Numbered from the stretch's first letter, positions 8,634 through 16,968 are shown. The stretch is DNA of 64,000 nt from Roseiarcus sp963807735 (GCA_963807735.1 CAWEDI010000018.1:186001-250000), one strand, 5' to 3'. The notes: generated by a model from the sequence alone, not told the origin. Program-made: numbers and translations.

Positions 8634-9584
8634 CTAGAAAGCGTAGCGCGTCATGCGCCGCTGGATGAGGAACAGATAGACGCAGACGCCCGCCAGGATG
8701 ATGAAGAACATCACCGTGGCGATCGCCGCGCCCATGTTGGGATCGCCGAGCTGCAACTGATTGCCGAAGAAGGCGCGATAGAAGAACGTGCCGAGGATGT
8801 CGCTGGCGAAATTCGGCCCGGCGAGCGCGCCCTTGACCGAATAGATGAGATCGAAGGCGTTGAAATTGCCGACGAAGGTGAGGATCGAGACGATTCCTAT
8901 GGTCGGCGCCACCAGCGGCAGCTTGATGTGCCAGAAGATGCGGAAATGCCCGAGGCCGTCGACGCGAGCCGCGTCCACCAACTCGTCGGGAATGTTAAGC
9001 AGCGCCGCATAGATCAGCATCATCGGGATGCCGACGAACTGCCACACCGAGATCAGCGCCAGCGTGATGAGCGCCGTCGAGGGCAAACCGAGCCACGGCG
9101 CGAACAACGAACCGAGGCCGACTGATTTCAGCGCCCCTTCCGCGACCCCCCACAGCGGCGACAGGATCAGGTTCCAGGCGAAGCCGACGATCACCACCGA
9201 CAGCATCGTCGGCAGGAAAATCACGGTGCGATAGACGCCGCGGAACGCAAGCTGCGGCAGGCTCAGCAGCCCGGCGAGCGCGATGCCGATCGGGTTCTGC
9301 ACCAGCATGTGGACGATGAAGAATTTCAGGTTGTTCCACGCTGCGTTCCAGAACGGCTTCGACCAAACGGCGTCGGTCAGCAGCGTGACGAAATTCTGCA
9401 CGCCGACGAAATAAGAATCGCCGGTCGGCGTCACGCGATAGGTCGCCAGCTCCATGGTGGCGACGAGCGGATAGATGGAGAACGCGCTGTAGATCAGCAC
9501 CGCCGGCCCGAGAAAGAACAGCATCAGGCCGACGAGCCGCGCGCGCGGCATCGAAGCGGCGATCTGGGGAGCGGGCTCGGGCAT
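8634..9584 (-). CDS. Sugar ABC transporter permease (MalF/UgpA-like), GlcNAc locus
   Basis: The 316-residue membrane protein has about six spans and the EAA loop 'DAARVDGLGHFRIFWHIKLPLV'. The frame is open upstream to an ATG at 9677. The extra 31 codons are translated repeat DNA ('MDARDKPGHD' is the usual readthrough of the palindromic repeat beside it), so I start at the ATG at 9584 ('MPEPAPQIAAS'). It pairs with the MalG-like permease 10 bases downstream. The binding-protein gene lies upstream, separated by the repeat element at 9647-9764. Confidence 0.9.
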   Translation of the reverse strand: MPEPAPQIAASMPRARLVGLMLFFLGPAVLIYSAFSIYPLVATMELATYRVTPTGDSYFVGVQNFVTLLTDAVWSKPFWNAAWNNLKFFIVHMLVQNPIGIALAGLLSLPQLAFRGVYRTVIFLPTMLSVVIVGFAWNLILSPLWGVAEGALKSVGLGSLFAPWLGLPSTALITLALISVWQFVGIPMMLIYAALLNIPDELVDAARVDGLGHFRIFWHIKLPLVAPTIGIVSILTFVGNFNAFDLIYSVKGALAGPNFASDILGTFFYRAFFGNQLQLGDPNMGAAIATVMFFIILAGVCVYLFLIQRRMTRYAF

Positions 9585-9646
9585 GGAGTCGCAGCCTGGA
9601 ATGGGAGGCGCGCGGGCTTCGCCGCGTCCTACTGGCGCGCCCGCGA

Positions 9647-9764
9647 CGTCATGCCCGGGCTTGTCCCGGGCATCCACGCCGTCGCGCGCAAAGCCACCTT
9701 GAAAAAGACCAACGTGAGTTGAATCGGCGCCGCGTGGATGGCCGGGACAAGCCCGGCCATGACG
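9647..9764. repeat. Dispersed palindromic repeat, family A, copy 1
   Basis: Two 32-base arms (9647-9678 and 9733-9764) are near-perfect reverse complements, differing only by G/C swaps inside the central runs. They flank about 54 unique bases. The arm core reads 'gggcttgtccc' on one side and 'gggacaagccc' on the other. The same arms recur at 57418-57571. Read as protein this DNA gives the 'DGRDKPGHD' peptide that often contaminates Hyphomicrobiales gene calls. It sits inside the importer operon, between binding protein and permease, and could act as a transcript-stabilising or attenuating hairpin. Confidence 0.85.
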
Positions 9765-9775
9765 GGCGTCTCAGC

Positions 9776-11038
9776 TCACTTGGCCGGCTTGTACCACTTG
9801 TCGAGGCCGTCTTGCAGTTGGTTGCCGGCGGCGTCCGGCGTCAGGCTGCCGTTGATGACCTGCGCCGAGACGTTCCACAGCTCGTTCTCCAGATTCGGCG
9901 TGCCGCGCGAGAGGATCTGATAGGAGTTGCGGATCGTCGATTTGCAGGTCTTGCGCCAGCCGACGAAGCCCGCCGCCAGATCGTCCTTGATCGCCACCGG
10001 CTCGCTGGAGAGCGGGAAGAAGCCGGGCAGCGCGTTGGCGTAGAGCGTGGCGAACTCGGGCGTCGTCACCCAGTCGAGGAATTTCTTCGCGTCGGCCTGG
10101 TTCTTCGAGGCGGCGTTGAGGCCCATGCCGATGTCGGTGTGGTCCGAGATGTAGCAATCCTTGTCGCCGGCCGGCAGCGGCGGCGGGAATACGCCCATCG
10201 GGAACTTGGCGCTAGCGCGGAACGTCGAAATGTCCCAGGAGCCGGCGGGATAGATCGCGCCCTTGCCGAGCGAGAACAGGTTCTGGCTGTCGGCGTATTT
10301 CTGCGCCTGATAACCGTTGCCCATATAGGGCGCCCAGCTCGCGAGCTCCTTGAACACCGCGACGTATTCGGGATCGGTGAACTTCTCGGTTCCTTTGATG
10401 AGATCGTTGCGGCCGGTCTCGCCTTTCCAGTAATCGGGGCCGATGTTCTGGAAGCCCATGGTCGCCGCTTCCCACTGGTCAGCGGTGCCGAGCACGATCG
10501 GAACGTAGGTGCCGTCCTTCTTCAGCTTGTCGAGCAGAGCGTGGAATTCCTCCATCGTCTTCGGCTCGGAGGCGCCGACCTTCGCCAGGGCGTCCTTGTT
10601 GTAGATGAAGCCGTGAATGACGGACGCCATCGGCACGCAGAACGTGTCCTTGCCGTCATCGGTCGTCCAGGCGGATTTCGCGACGTCGGAGAAGTTCTTC
10701 ATGCCTGGAAGATCGTTGAGCGAAACGATGTTCTTCTTCTTGTAAAGTTCAAGAGAGCGGTCGAACGGCCGGCAGGTGATGAGGTCGCCGGCGGTGCCGC
10801 CGGCGAGCCGCGCATTGACGGCGGCGTCATATTCGGTCGGCGCGGAGGGCGAGAACTCGACGGTGATGTCGGGGTAATGTTTGTTGAAAGCGGGAATGAT
10901 CTGCGAATTCCAGATGTCGGCGTCGTCGTTGCGCCAGCTTTCGATCTTGATCGTGCCCGCCGCGGCCGTCGCGAGGCTCGCGAGCAGGGCGGCGCCGGCG
11001 ACGGCGAGGCGCGTCCGAAATAGGGTCATACGCTGCAT
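9776..11038 (-). CDS. Extracellular solute-binding protein (family 1), GlcNAc/chito-oligosaccharide importer
   Basis: The 420-residue secreted protein has a signal peptide (about residues 1-27: 'RMTLFRTRLAVAGAALLASLATAAA') and a mature part starting 'GTIKIESWRNDDADIW', the standard SBP_bac_1 opening. The frame continues upstream for 322 more codons without homology. The ATG at 11038 follows a strong 'agggag' ribosome-binding site. As the first gene of the leftward operon it is the specificity subunit. The NagQ/DasR-like operator just upstream and the divergent nag genes make GlcNAc or chitobiose the likely ligand. The ligand itself cannot be read from the sequence. Confidence 0.9.
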   Translation of the reverse strand: MQRMTLFRTRLAVAGAALLASLATAAAGTIKIESWRNDDADIWNSQIIPAFNKHYPDITVEFSPSAPTEYDAAVNARLAGGTAGDLITCRPFDRSLELYKKKNIVSLNDLPGMKNFSDVAKSAWTTDDGKDTFCVPMASVIHGFIYNKDALAKVGASEPKTMEEFHALLDKLKKDGTYVPIVLGTADQWEAATMGFQNIGPDYWKGETGRNDLIKGTEKFTDPEYVAVFKELASWAPYMGNGYQAQKYADSQNLFSLGKGAIYPAGSWDISTFRASAKFPMGVFPPPLPAGDKDCYISDHTDIGMGLNAASKNQADAKKFLDWVTTPEFATLYANALPGFFPLSSEPVAIKDDLAAGFVGWRKTCKSTIRNSYQILSRGTPNLENELWNVSAQVINGSLTPDAAGNQLQDGLDKWYKPAK

Positions 11039-11079
11039 TCGTCTCTCCCTCCTTGTTCCCGGTGGTCTGGTCGCCGGGT

Positions 11080-11097
11080 AAGTGGTATAGACCACTT
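11080..11097. promoter_or_regulatory. Operator palindrome of the GntR/HutC NagQ-DasR type
   Basis: The 18-base sequence AAGTGGTATAGACCACTT has perfect 7-base arms around a 4-base centre. It matches the core TGGTnTAGACCA known for DasR and NagQ/NagR-type GntR regulators of amino-sugar genes. It lies between the divergent importer and nag operons and overlaps the -35 box of the rightward promoter by two bases, which fits repression by the GntR protein encoded at 12064-12813. Binding itself is inferred. Confidence 0.8.
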
Positions 11098-11124
11098 GCC
11101 ACAATCCTAAACAGAATGTATACC
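11096..11124 (+). promoter_or_regulatory. Sigma70-type promoter for the nagK-R-B-A operon
   Basis: A -35 box TTGCCA (11096-11101) and a -10 box TATACC (11119-11124) are separated by exactly 17 bases in an otherwise A+T-richer intergenic region. The operator palindrome ends inside the -35 box. The kinase start codon lies about 60 bases downstream of the -10 box. The leftward promoter is less clear; one possible -10 lies within the operator on the opposite strand. Confidence 0.6.
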
Positions 11125-11185
11125 TGTTGTCTAGGGGCGCCGGATCGAAATGTCGATGCGGAAGTCCGTTCCGCAGGGAGCGAGG

Positions 11186-12067
11186 ATGGGCGGCGGGCAA
11201 AGCGGTTGCAACCTCGGCGTCGATGCCGGCGCGACGCGATGCCGCGCGCGGTTGCGCGATTTCTCGGGCGCCGTCCGCGCTGAGGCGGAGGGGCCGGCGG
11301 CGAATTCTTACGTGAATTTCGAGCGCGCGGTCGAGGTCGCGCGCGGCGTCGTGGCCGAGACGCTGAACCGGGCGGGGATGACCGCCGCCGATACCAGTAG
11401 CATACGACTGGGCCTCGGCGTCGCCGGCATCGGCAGCGCGGCGGAGGCCGCGCGCTTCGCCGCCTGTTTCCCCGGCTTCGGGCGCGTCGAGGCGGCCAAC
11501 GACGCGATCACCGCCTGCCTCGGCGCCCACGGCGGCGCGGACGGAGGTTTGATTGGCGCCGGCACCGGCTCGTTCGGCGTCGCGCGCGTCGCGGGGCGCT
11601 ACACGATCCTCGGCGGCCGCGGATTTCATCTCGGCGACGACGGATCGGCGTCGCGGCTCGGCCTTGAAGCCGCGCGCGCGACGATGCGCGCCGCCGACGG
11701 GCTCGGCCCTCAGAGTGATCTCACGCGCGCGATCCTTTCGCGCTTCAACCATGACGCGCTCGCCATGGTGATCTGGGCGTCGAAGGCGACGCCGGCCGAT
11801 TATGGCGCGTTCGCGCCGCTGGTTGTTGAGGCGGCAACCGCCGGCGATGTCGTCGCGCGTCCGCTGGTCGACGCGGCGGCGCGTTCGATTGCTGCGCTGG
11901 CTGCGGCGGTTGAGGCGCTCGGCGCGCCGCGGCTGGCGATGGTCGGCGGCCTCGGCGAGGCGCTGCGGCCGTTTCTCGACCCTGGCCTGGCAGCTCGGCT
12001 GCATGCGCCATTGTTTGATCCGACCGACGGCGCCATCGCCCTGGTCGGCGGCGCGCTGACGCCATGA
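11186..12067 (+). CDS. nagK: N-acetylglucosamine kinase, BadF/BadG/BcrA/BcrD ATPase family
   Basis: The 293-residue product has an ASKHA-fold nucleotide site: phosphate-1 loop 'NLGVDAGATRC', second motif 'GLIGAGTGSFGVA', then 'GGRGFHLGDDGSASRLG', the usual BadF-type GlcNAc kinase block, and a C-terminal 'MVGGLG' adenosine loop. It would phosphorylate imported GlcNAc to GlcNAc-6-P, the substrate of NagA encoded downstream. The usual loop is GxDGGGTxT; here it is GVDAGATRC, a modest deviation. The start at 11186 follows 'agggagcgagg'; an upstream ATG at 11150 is less well placed. Its stop overlaps the regulator start (ATGA). A glucosamine kinase is the main alternative. Confidence 0.85.
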   Translation: MGGGQSGCNLGVDAGATRCRARLRDFSGAVRAEAEGPAANSYVNFERAVEVARGVVAETLNRAGMTAADTSSIRLGLGVAGIGSAAEAARFAACFPGFGRVEAANDAITACLGAHGGADGGLIGAGTGSFGVARVAGRYTILGGRGFHLGDDGSASRLGLEAARATMRAADGLGPQSDLTRAILSRFNHDALAMVIWASKATPADYGAFAPLVVEAATAGDVVARPLVDAAARSIAALAAAVEALGAPRLAMVGGLGEALRPFLDPGLAARLHAPLFDPTDGAIALVGGALTP

Positions 12068-12813
12068 ACGCCATCGTGGAAGGCGCGCCGGTCCGGTTTC
12101 GCGCCGTCGCCGAGGCCTTGCGCCGCGAAATCGTCGGCGGCCGATTCGCGCAGGCGCAGGTTCTGCCGGGCGAGCGCGAGCTTTCGCAGACTTTCGGCGT
12201 CTCGCGCGCCACGCTGCGGCGGGCGATCGCCGCGTTGGTTGAGGAAGGCGCCCTGTTCCAGCGTCAGGGCGCCGGGACCTTCATCCGTCGCGCTTCGCCC
12301 AAGGTCGATCAACCGTTCTCGCGGCTGGTCGGGTTCTCCGAGCTGATGCGGCTGCGCGGCTTCGCGCCGAGCTCGCGCAATATCGACATGGGCGTGTTCC
12401 TGCCGTCGCCCGAGGAAATGACCTCGCTCGCCATCGGGCCGGAGGAGAGCGTCGTCCGGTTGTCGCGGCTGCGTCTCGCCGACGACGTGCCGATGGCGAT
12501 CGAGCACAGTTCGGCGCCGGCGCGATTCCTCCCCGCGCTCGACAAGATCGGCGCCTCGCTCTACGACGCCTTCGCCGCCACCGGCCACCCGCCGATGCGC
12601 GGCCTGCAACGGTTGCGCGCGGTGTTGTTGTCTGACGAGGACGCGGCGCTGCTCGGCGTGCCCTCGGGTTCGCCGGTGCTCTACATCCAGCGCATCGCCT
12701 ATCTCGCCGACGGGCGCGGCGTGGAATTCACGCGCTCGTACTACCGCTCGGACACGTATGAGTTCGTGTCCGAAGTGACGCCGGCGCGGGCGCAGAAGGG
12801 AGCGCGGACGTGA
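12064..12813 (+). CDS. nagR: GntR-family (HutC subfamily) regulator of amino-sugar genes
   Basis: The 249-residue protein has an N-terminal winged helix (about 8-75, with 'LPGERELSQTFGVSRATLRRAIAALVEEG') and a C-terminal UTRA effector domain (about 90-240, ending 'FTRSYYRSDTYEFV'). Relatives called NagR, NagQ or DasR sense GlcNAc-6-P or GlcN-6-P and repress chitin and amino-sugar genes. The matching palindrome at 11080-11097 sits in front of this operon and the divergent importer, so auto- and cross-regulation is likely. The gene overlaps nagK by 4 bases and the deaminase gene by 4 bases. The symbol follows function; alphaproteobacterial versions are often named nagQ. Confidence 0.88.
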   Translation: MNAIVEGAPVRFRAVAEALRREIVGGRFAQAQVLPGERELSQTFGVSRATLRRAIAALVEEGALFQRQGAGTFIRRASPKVDQPFSRLVGFSELMRLRGFAPSSRNIDMGVFLPSPEEMTSLAIGPEESVVRLSRLRLADDVPMAIEHSSAPARFLPALDKIGASLYDAFAATGHPPMRGLQRLRAVLLSDEDAALLGVPSGSPVLYIQRIAYLADGRGVEFTRSYYRSDTYEFVSEVTPARAQKGART

Positions 12814-13832
12814 GCACATATATGGCTCGGGAGATCGCCGAGAGCGGCGCGGCGGTCGAGCGCTGCCTGCGCGAAAACGCGGGGGCCTTCGAGGCGCTCG
12901 GCGCAAGTTTTCGCGCCCGCGATCCCGACGTCGTCGTCACCAACGCGCGCGGCAGCTCCGACCATTGCGCGCTTTATCTGAAGTACGTCTTCGAGATCAC
13001 GCTCGGATTGCCTTGCGCCTCGATCGGACCGTCGATCGCCTCGCTCTATCGCGCGCCGCTCAAGCTCTCCCGCGCCGTCGCCGTCTCGATCTCGCAGTCG
13101 GGCCGCAGCCCCGACATCGTCGCGGCGCAGCAGGCGGCGCGGCAGGGCGGCGCGGCGACGTTGGCGTTGGTCAACGACGCGGCCTCGCCGCTGGCGACAG
13201 AGGCGGAAAGTTTGATTCCGTTGTGCGCAGGCAAGGAACATTCGGTCGCGGCGACGAAATCGATGATCGCGGGCCTCGCCGCCGGCGCGGCGCTGGCCGC
13301 CGCCTGGCGCGGCGATGCGGCGTTGCAGGACGCGCTGGCGGGGTTGCCGGCGCGCCTCGGCGCGCCGCAAGCGCCGCCCGAGGCGTTGGTCGCGGCGATC
13401 GCGCAAGTCCGTTCGGCCTTCGTGCTGGGTCGCGGCTCGACCTTCGCGATCGCCGCCGAGGCGGCGCTGAAGCTGAAAGAGACCTGCGGCGTCCACGCGG
13501 AGGCGTTCTCCGCCGCCGAGGTCATGCACGGCCCCGCCGAGATCGTCGGTCCCGGCTTTCTGGTGCTGGCGTTTCCGCCGCGTGACGAAGCGGCGGAGGG
13601 CTTCGCCGAGGCGCTGACGAAGCTGCGCGGCCTGGGCGCCCGCGTCGTGACGGTCGATTCCGGCCGCGAGGACGGCGAGGACCGGCTCGGCGCGGCTGAC
13701 GCCGGGCATCCGCTGCTGGCGCCGATCCCGATGATCCATCGGTTCTACAGCCTCGCGGAGGCGGCGGCGCGGCGGCTCAACCGCGATCCCGACCGGCCGC
13801 GCAACCTTCGCAAAGTCACGGAGACGCGCTGA
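12810..13832 (+). CDS. nagB-II: Glucosamine-6-phosphate deaminase, SIS-domain (NagB-II) type
   Basis: The 340-residue product consists of two SIS (sugar isomerase) domains without the glutamine amidotransferase domain of GlmS. Visible motifs are 'ARGSSDHCALYLKY', 'SQSGRSPDIVAA', 'GRGSTFAIAAEAALKLKET' and 'AEVMHGP'. It should convert glucosamine-6-P to fructose-6-P and ammonia, replacing the unrelated classical NagB. The GTG start at 12810 overlaps the upstream TGA and lies about 8 bases after 'gaagggag'. The ATG at 12822 would place that site too far away. It overlaps nagA by one base (TGATG), so translation is probably coupled. Confidence 0.9.
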   Translation: MSTYMAREIAESGAAVERCLRENAGAFEALGASFRARDPDVVVTNARGSSDHCALYLKYVFEITLGLPCASIGPSIASLYRAPLKLSRAVAVSISQSGRSPDIVAAQQAARQGGAATLALVNDAASPLATEAESLIPLCAGKEHSVAATKSMIAGLAAGAALAAAWRGDAALQDALAGLPARLGAPQAPPEALVAAIAQVRSAFVLGRGSTFAIAAEAALKLKETCGVHAEAFSAAEVMHGPAEIVGPGFLVLAFPPRDEAAEGFAEALTKLRGLGARVVTVDSGREDGEDRLGAADAGHPLLAPIPMIHRFYSLAEAAARRLNRDPDRPRNLRKVTETR

Positions 13833-14950
13833 TGCGGATATTCGTCGGCGCCCGCCTGTTCGACGGCGAGCGCTTCCATGAGGGCTCGGCGCTGGTGACG
13901 GACGGCGAGCGCATCCGCGCGATCGTTGCCCACGCCGAGCGCCCGACGGGCGAGACAATTGACCTCGGCGGCGGCGTGTTGGCGCCGGGGTTCGTGGATT
14001 GGCAGGTCAATGGCGGCGGCGGCCATCTGTTCAACACCGCGCCGACGCCGGAGACGATTCGCGGCATCGTCGAAGCGCATCGCCGGTTCGGCACGACGGC
14101 GCTGGCGCCGACCGTCATTACTGACGCGCCCGAGGTGCTGGAGAGCGCGCTAGCGGCGGGACGGCAGGAGATCGCCGGCTCGGTCGGCGTCCACGTCGAA
14201 GGCCCGTTCATTGATCCCCGCCGCAACGGCGCGCATCCGCAAGCGCATATCCGGCGCATGACGGAGCCCGACGCACAGCGGCTGATTGAAGCGCGGGCGC
14301 GCGTGGTCACGCTGGCGCCGGCGTCCGTGTCGCTGGAGCTTATACGATTGCTCGCGGCGAACGGCGTCGTCGTCAGCCTCGGCCATTCCGACGCCGGCGC
14401 CGCGGAGGCGCGCGCGTGTTTCGATGCGGGCGTGCGCTGCGTCACGCATCTGTTCAACGCGATGAGCCAGCTCGGCTCGCGCGAACCCGGCGTGGTCGGT
14501 GCGGCGCTGGCGGACGAACGCGTGTTCGCCGGCTTCATCGCCGACGGCCTGCATGTCGACGAGACAGCGGCGCGGATCGCTTTCCGCTGCAAGGGCGCAT
14601 CGCGGTTGACGCTGATCTCCGACGCGATGCCGCCCGCCGCCGGCGGCCCCGACACCTACCAGCTCAACGGCCGCGAGGTGCGACGCACGGGCCTGCGGCT
14701 TTCGCTCGACGACGGCACGCTCGCCGGCGCCGTCATCACGATGGGCGACGCCGTGCGGTTCATGGTGGAACGCGTCGGCGCGCCGCTCGGCGACGCCTTG
14801 CAGATGGCGACGTCCGCCCCGGCGAAGCTTTTGCGCGTGGCGGATCAAGTGGGCGTCCTCGCGTCTGGCGCTCGCGCGGACCTCGTGCATCTCGGCGACG
14901 ACCTCGCGTTGCGCGGCGTCTGGTTCGGCGGCGAGCCGGTGCAGAGGTGA
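13832..14950 (+). CDS. nagA: N-acetylglucosamine-6-phosphate deacetylase
   Basis: The 372-residue amidohydrolase converts GlcNAc-6-P to GlcN-6-P and acetate. NagA landmarks are 'DWQVNGGGG' (57-64), the metal-binding Glu in 'HVEGPF' (Glu123), metal-binding His in 'GHSDAGA' (His185) and 'THLFNAM' (His206), and the catalytic Asp in 'LISDAM' (Asp264). Length and order are normal for the family. It is the last gene of the four-gene operon, whose enzymes act in the order kinase, deacetylase, deaminase on sugar brought in by the divergent importer. Together they deliver fructose-6-P. Confidence 0.95.
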   Translation: MRIFVGARLFDGERFHEGSALVTDGERIRAIVAHAERPTGETIDLGGGVLAPGFVDWQVNGGGGHLFNTAPTPETIRGIVEAHRRFGTTALAPTVITDAPEVLESALAAGRQEIAGSVGVHVEGPFIDPRRNGAHPQAHIRRMTEPDAQRLIEARARVVTLAPASVSLELIRLLAANGVVVSLGHSDAGAAEARACFDAGVRCVTHLFNAMSQLGSREPGVVGAALADERVFAGFIADGLHVDETAARIAFRCKGASRLTLISDAMPPAAGGPDTYQLNGREVRRTGLRLSLDDGTLAGAVITMGDAVRFMVERVGAPLGDALQMATSAPAKLLRVADQVGVLASGARADLVHLGDDLALRGVWFGGEPVQR

Positions 14951-15120
14951 ACACCGGGTCGGCCGTCGCCTCTCGCTTCGGCCTCTTTATGCCCGCTTGA
15001 TGCGGAGAGCCCCACTTCCCCGGCGAAAACTTACGCGCTTTTGACGCACTTGATCCCTGTAACGCGGTCCGCGCCGCTCTGTTCAAGAGCCCGCCGCAGA
15101 CCCCTCAGGAGTGATCGTCC

Positions 15121-15264
15121 ATGTCCTCGGTTCGTCCTTTCGCCGATCGGCACGCCGCCGCCTCGGAGTTGCGCGCGGTGGCGATGCGGTTGATTGCGGT
15201 TCTGGCGGTAGCGGTTGTCGTTGCGCTCGCCGCACGCTTGTCGATGGGTCCGCCGCTGTTTTGA
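15121..15264 (+). CDS. Small hypothetical single-span membrane protein (47 residues)
   Basis: A short open frame starts with ATG after 'caggagtgatcgtcc', where 'aggag' is a usable ribosome-binding site. The product has a charged N-terminus followed by one hydrophobic stretch ('LIAVLAVAVVVALAARL', about residues 24-40), consistent with a small inner-membrane protein. It lies 19 bases upstream of another small gene on the same strand. I do not recognise a family; gene status is plausible but not proven. Confidence 0.4.
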   Translation: MSSVRPFADRHAAASELRAVAMRLIAVLAVAVVVALAARLSMGPPLF

Positions 15265-15283
15265 GGCGGCCGAGACCACGACG

Positions 15284-15532
15284 ATGAGCAGCTATCAAAC
15301 CGCGAGCGCCGCCAGCGGGCGTCACTTGCGTATCGGTCCAACCCGCGACGGTCTCTGGGTCGTCCGTGACGCCGAGGGCGTGTGCGGGGCGGTGTTTGTC
15401 GGGCGCAAAGATGCGCTGCGATTTGCGAAACACGAATGCGACGCCGCGCTCCCGGCTGCTAGCGAGTGGCTATTTGTCCCCGTGCTGGACCTGACCGCCC
15501 TGTTCGCGCCGCCTCAACAAGAGCGCGGCTAG
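15284..15532 (+). CDS. Conserved hypothetical protein (82 residues)
   Basis: The product contains 'RDGLWVVRDAEGVCGAVFVGRKDALRFAKHE', a pattern I associate with a small uncharacterised protein common in Hyphomicrobiales, with a central beta-rich segment. It has no signal peptide or membrane span. It is close behind the 47-residue gene and may be co-transcribed with it. An in-frame ATG at 15215 lies inside that gene, so the later start is preferred. Function unknown. Confidence 0.6.
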   Translation: MSSYQTASAASGRHLRIGPTRDGLWVVRDAEGVCGAVFVGRKDALRFAKHECDAALPAASEWLFVPVLDLTALFAPPQQERG

Positions 15533-15555
15533 CACAAGTCGCATTCTGGAAAAAC

Positions 15556-15661
15556 CGTCATGGCGAGCGAAGCGAAGCCATCCATCTCAACGAGATCGTC
15601 TGATGACCGGATTTGGCGGCGCCGCGGAACCGTGGGTTGCTTCGCTTCGCTCGCAACGACG
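15556..15661. repeat. Dispersed palindromic repeat, family B, copy 1
   Basis: The left arm (15556-15583) carries 'gcgagcgaagcgaagcca' and the right arm (15632-15661) its reverse complement 'ttgcttcgcttcgctcgca', with about 50 unrelated bases between. The same arms recur at 19988-20093. It lies in the convergent region between a small gene and mannonate dehydratase, where it could fold in RNA from either strand. Confidence 0.85.
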
Positions 15662-15681
15662 ATTCCGACGCTCTAGTCAAC

Positions 15682-16872
15682 TTACTCCAGCCGGCCCGAA
15701 CGGAATGCCTCGACCGTCCGCATCGCGCCGCGCAGTTCGGCGAGGCCCTTCAGGCGGCCGATGTAAGAATAGCCGGGGTTGGAGCGGCGCGGATCGTCGC
15801 CGCCGATCAGATGACCATGGTCGGGCCGCATCGGGATCTCAGCGTCGGCGCGACCCTCGCCGCGCCGACGCGTCTCTTCGCGCATCAGGCCGGCGACGAG
15901 CCCGATCAGGTCGCCGTCGCCGTCGAGATGCTCGGCCTCGTGGAAAGAGCCGTCCGGCTCGCGCTGCACGCTGCGCAGATGCGCGAAATGCACGCGCGGG
16001 CCGAACTCGGCGAGCATCGCCGGAAGGTCGTTCCCCGGGTTGGAGCCGAACGAGCCCGCGCAGAACGTCAGCCCGCAGGCAGGGGAGGGGACGGCGGCGA
16101 ACAACTGGCGCACGTCGTCGGCCGTCGACATCACTCGCGGCAGGCCGAAGATAGGGAACGAGGGATCGTCGGGATGGATGGCGAGCCGCACGCCTTCCTC
16201 CTCCGCGACTTGCGTGATTTCGCGCACGAAGGCGATGAGATTGGCGCGCAAGTCCGCGACGCCGACGCCGCGATAGCGCTTCAGCGCCTCACGGAAGCTC
16301 GCGCGGTCGTAGGTGAAATCGCGCGCCGGCAGCCAGTCGATCAGCGTGCGCTCCAACTCGGCGCGCTTCTCCGGAGTCATCGCATCGAGCCGCGCGCGGG
16401 CCTCGGCGACGCGCTGCGGCGTATAGTCCGCCTCGGCGCCGTCGCGTTCGAGCAGGAACAGATCGTAGGCCGCGAAATCGACGGCGTCGAAGCGCAGCGC
16501 ATAGCCGCCGCGCGGCAGCGGCCACATCAGGTCGGTGCGCGTCCAATCGGTGATCGCCATGAAATTGTAGCAGAACACCGAAACCCCGGCGCGGGCGGCG
16601 TTGCGCAGCGATTGTTTGTAATTGTCGACGCGGGCGCGCCAGGCGCCGCTGCGCGTCTTGATCTCCTCGCCGACGCCGATGCTCTCGACGACGTCGAAGG
16701 TCAGCCCCGCCGCCTCGATCGCCGCCCGCCGCTTGGCGAGCTCCTCGACCGGCCAGACCTCGCCGCGGTTGTGGCTGTGCAACGCGGTGACGACGCCGCT
16801 CGCGCCGGCCTCGGCGATCATCGCCAGACTGACGGGATCGTCAGGTCCGAACCAACGCCACGTCTGCCGCAT
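15682..16872 (-). CDS. uxuA: Mannonate dehydratase
   Basis: The 396-residue TIM-barrel enzyme dehydrates D-mannonate to 2-keto-3-deoxy-gluconate in glucuronate catabolism. UxuA hallmarks are 'MRQTWRWFGPDDPVSL' at the N-terminus, 'VCYNFMAITDWTRTD'-type text near 120, 'AIHPDDPSFPIFGLPRVM', 'LTFCAGSFGSNPGND', 'HFAHLRSV' and 'RPDHGHLIG' near the C-terminus. The frame is open to 16998, but the ATG at 16872 is preceded by 'gggaggg' and starts at the family N-terminus. It is divergent from an FrcABC-like importer, which suggests the importer brings in glucuronate, mannonate or a related sugar acid. No other hexuronate genes are in the window. Confidence 0.93.
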   Translation of the reverse strand: MRQTWRWFGPDDPVSLAMIAEAGASGVVTALHSHNRGEVWPVEELAKRRAAIEAAGLTFDVVESIGVGEEIKTRSGAWRARVDNYKQSLRNAARAGVSVFCYNFMAITDWTRTDLMWPLPRGGYALRFDAVDFAAYDLFLLERDGAEADYTPQRVAEARARLDAMTPEKRAELERTLIDWLPARDFTYDRASFREALKRYRGVGVADLRANLIAFVREITQVAEEEGVRLAIHPDDPSFPIFGLPRVMSTADDVRQLFAAVPSPACGLTFCAGSFGSNPGNDLPAMLAEFGPRVHFAHLRSVQREPDGSFHEAEHLDGDGDLIGLVAGLMREETRRRGEGRADAEIPMRPDHGHLIGGDDPRRSNPGYSYIGRLKGLAELRGAMRTVEAFRSGRLE

Positions 16873-16968
16873 CGCATCCCTCCCTGATCCGACGGAGAGG
16901 TTTACTGGATCGCGCGGTTCTGCGGGAGGCCTACGCGGGCGGCGGGAGCGCGAACTTTGGGCTTGCCC

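Noticed and set aside
9585..9677. N-terminal extension of the MalF-like permease (MDARDKPGHD...)
   Set aside because: It is translation of the family A repeat; the ATG at 9584 gives the normal permease N-terminus.
12741..13958. 405-codon open frame on the minus strand across nagB-II
   Set aside because: Arg-rich shadow with no recognisable motif; it conflicts with the well-supported nag operon.
15083..15433. Minus-strand frame opposite the two small plus-strand genes
   Set aside because: Low-complexity Arg/Pro composition and no ribosome-binding site; the plus-strand small genes have better signals.
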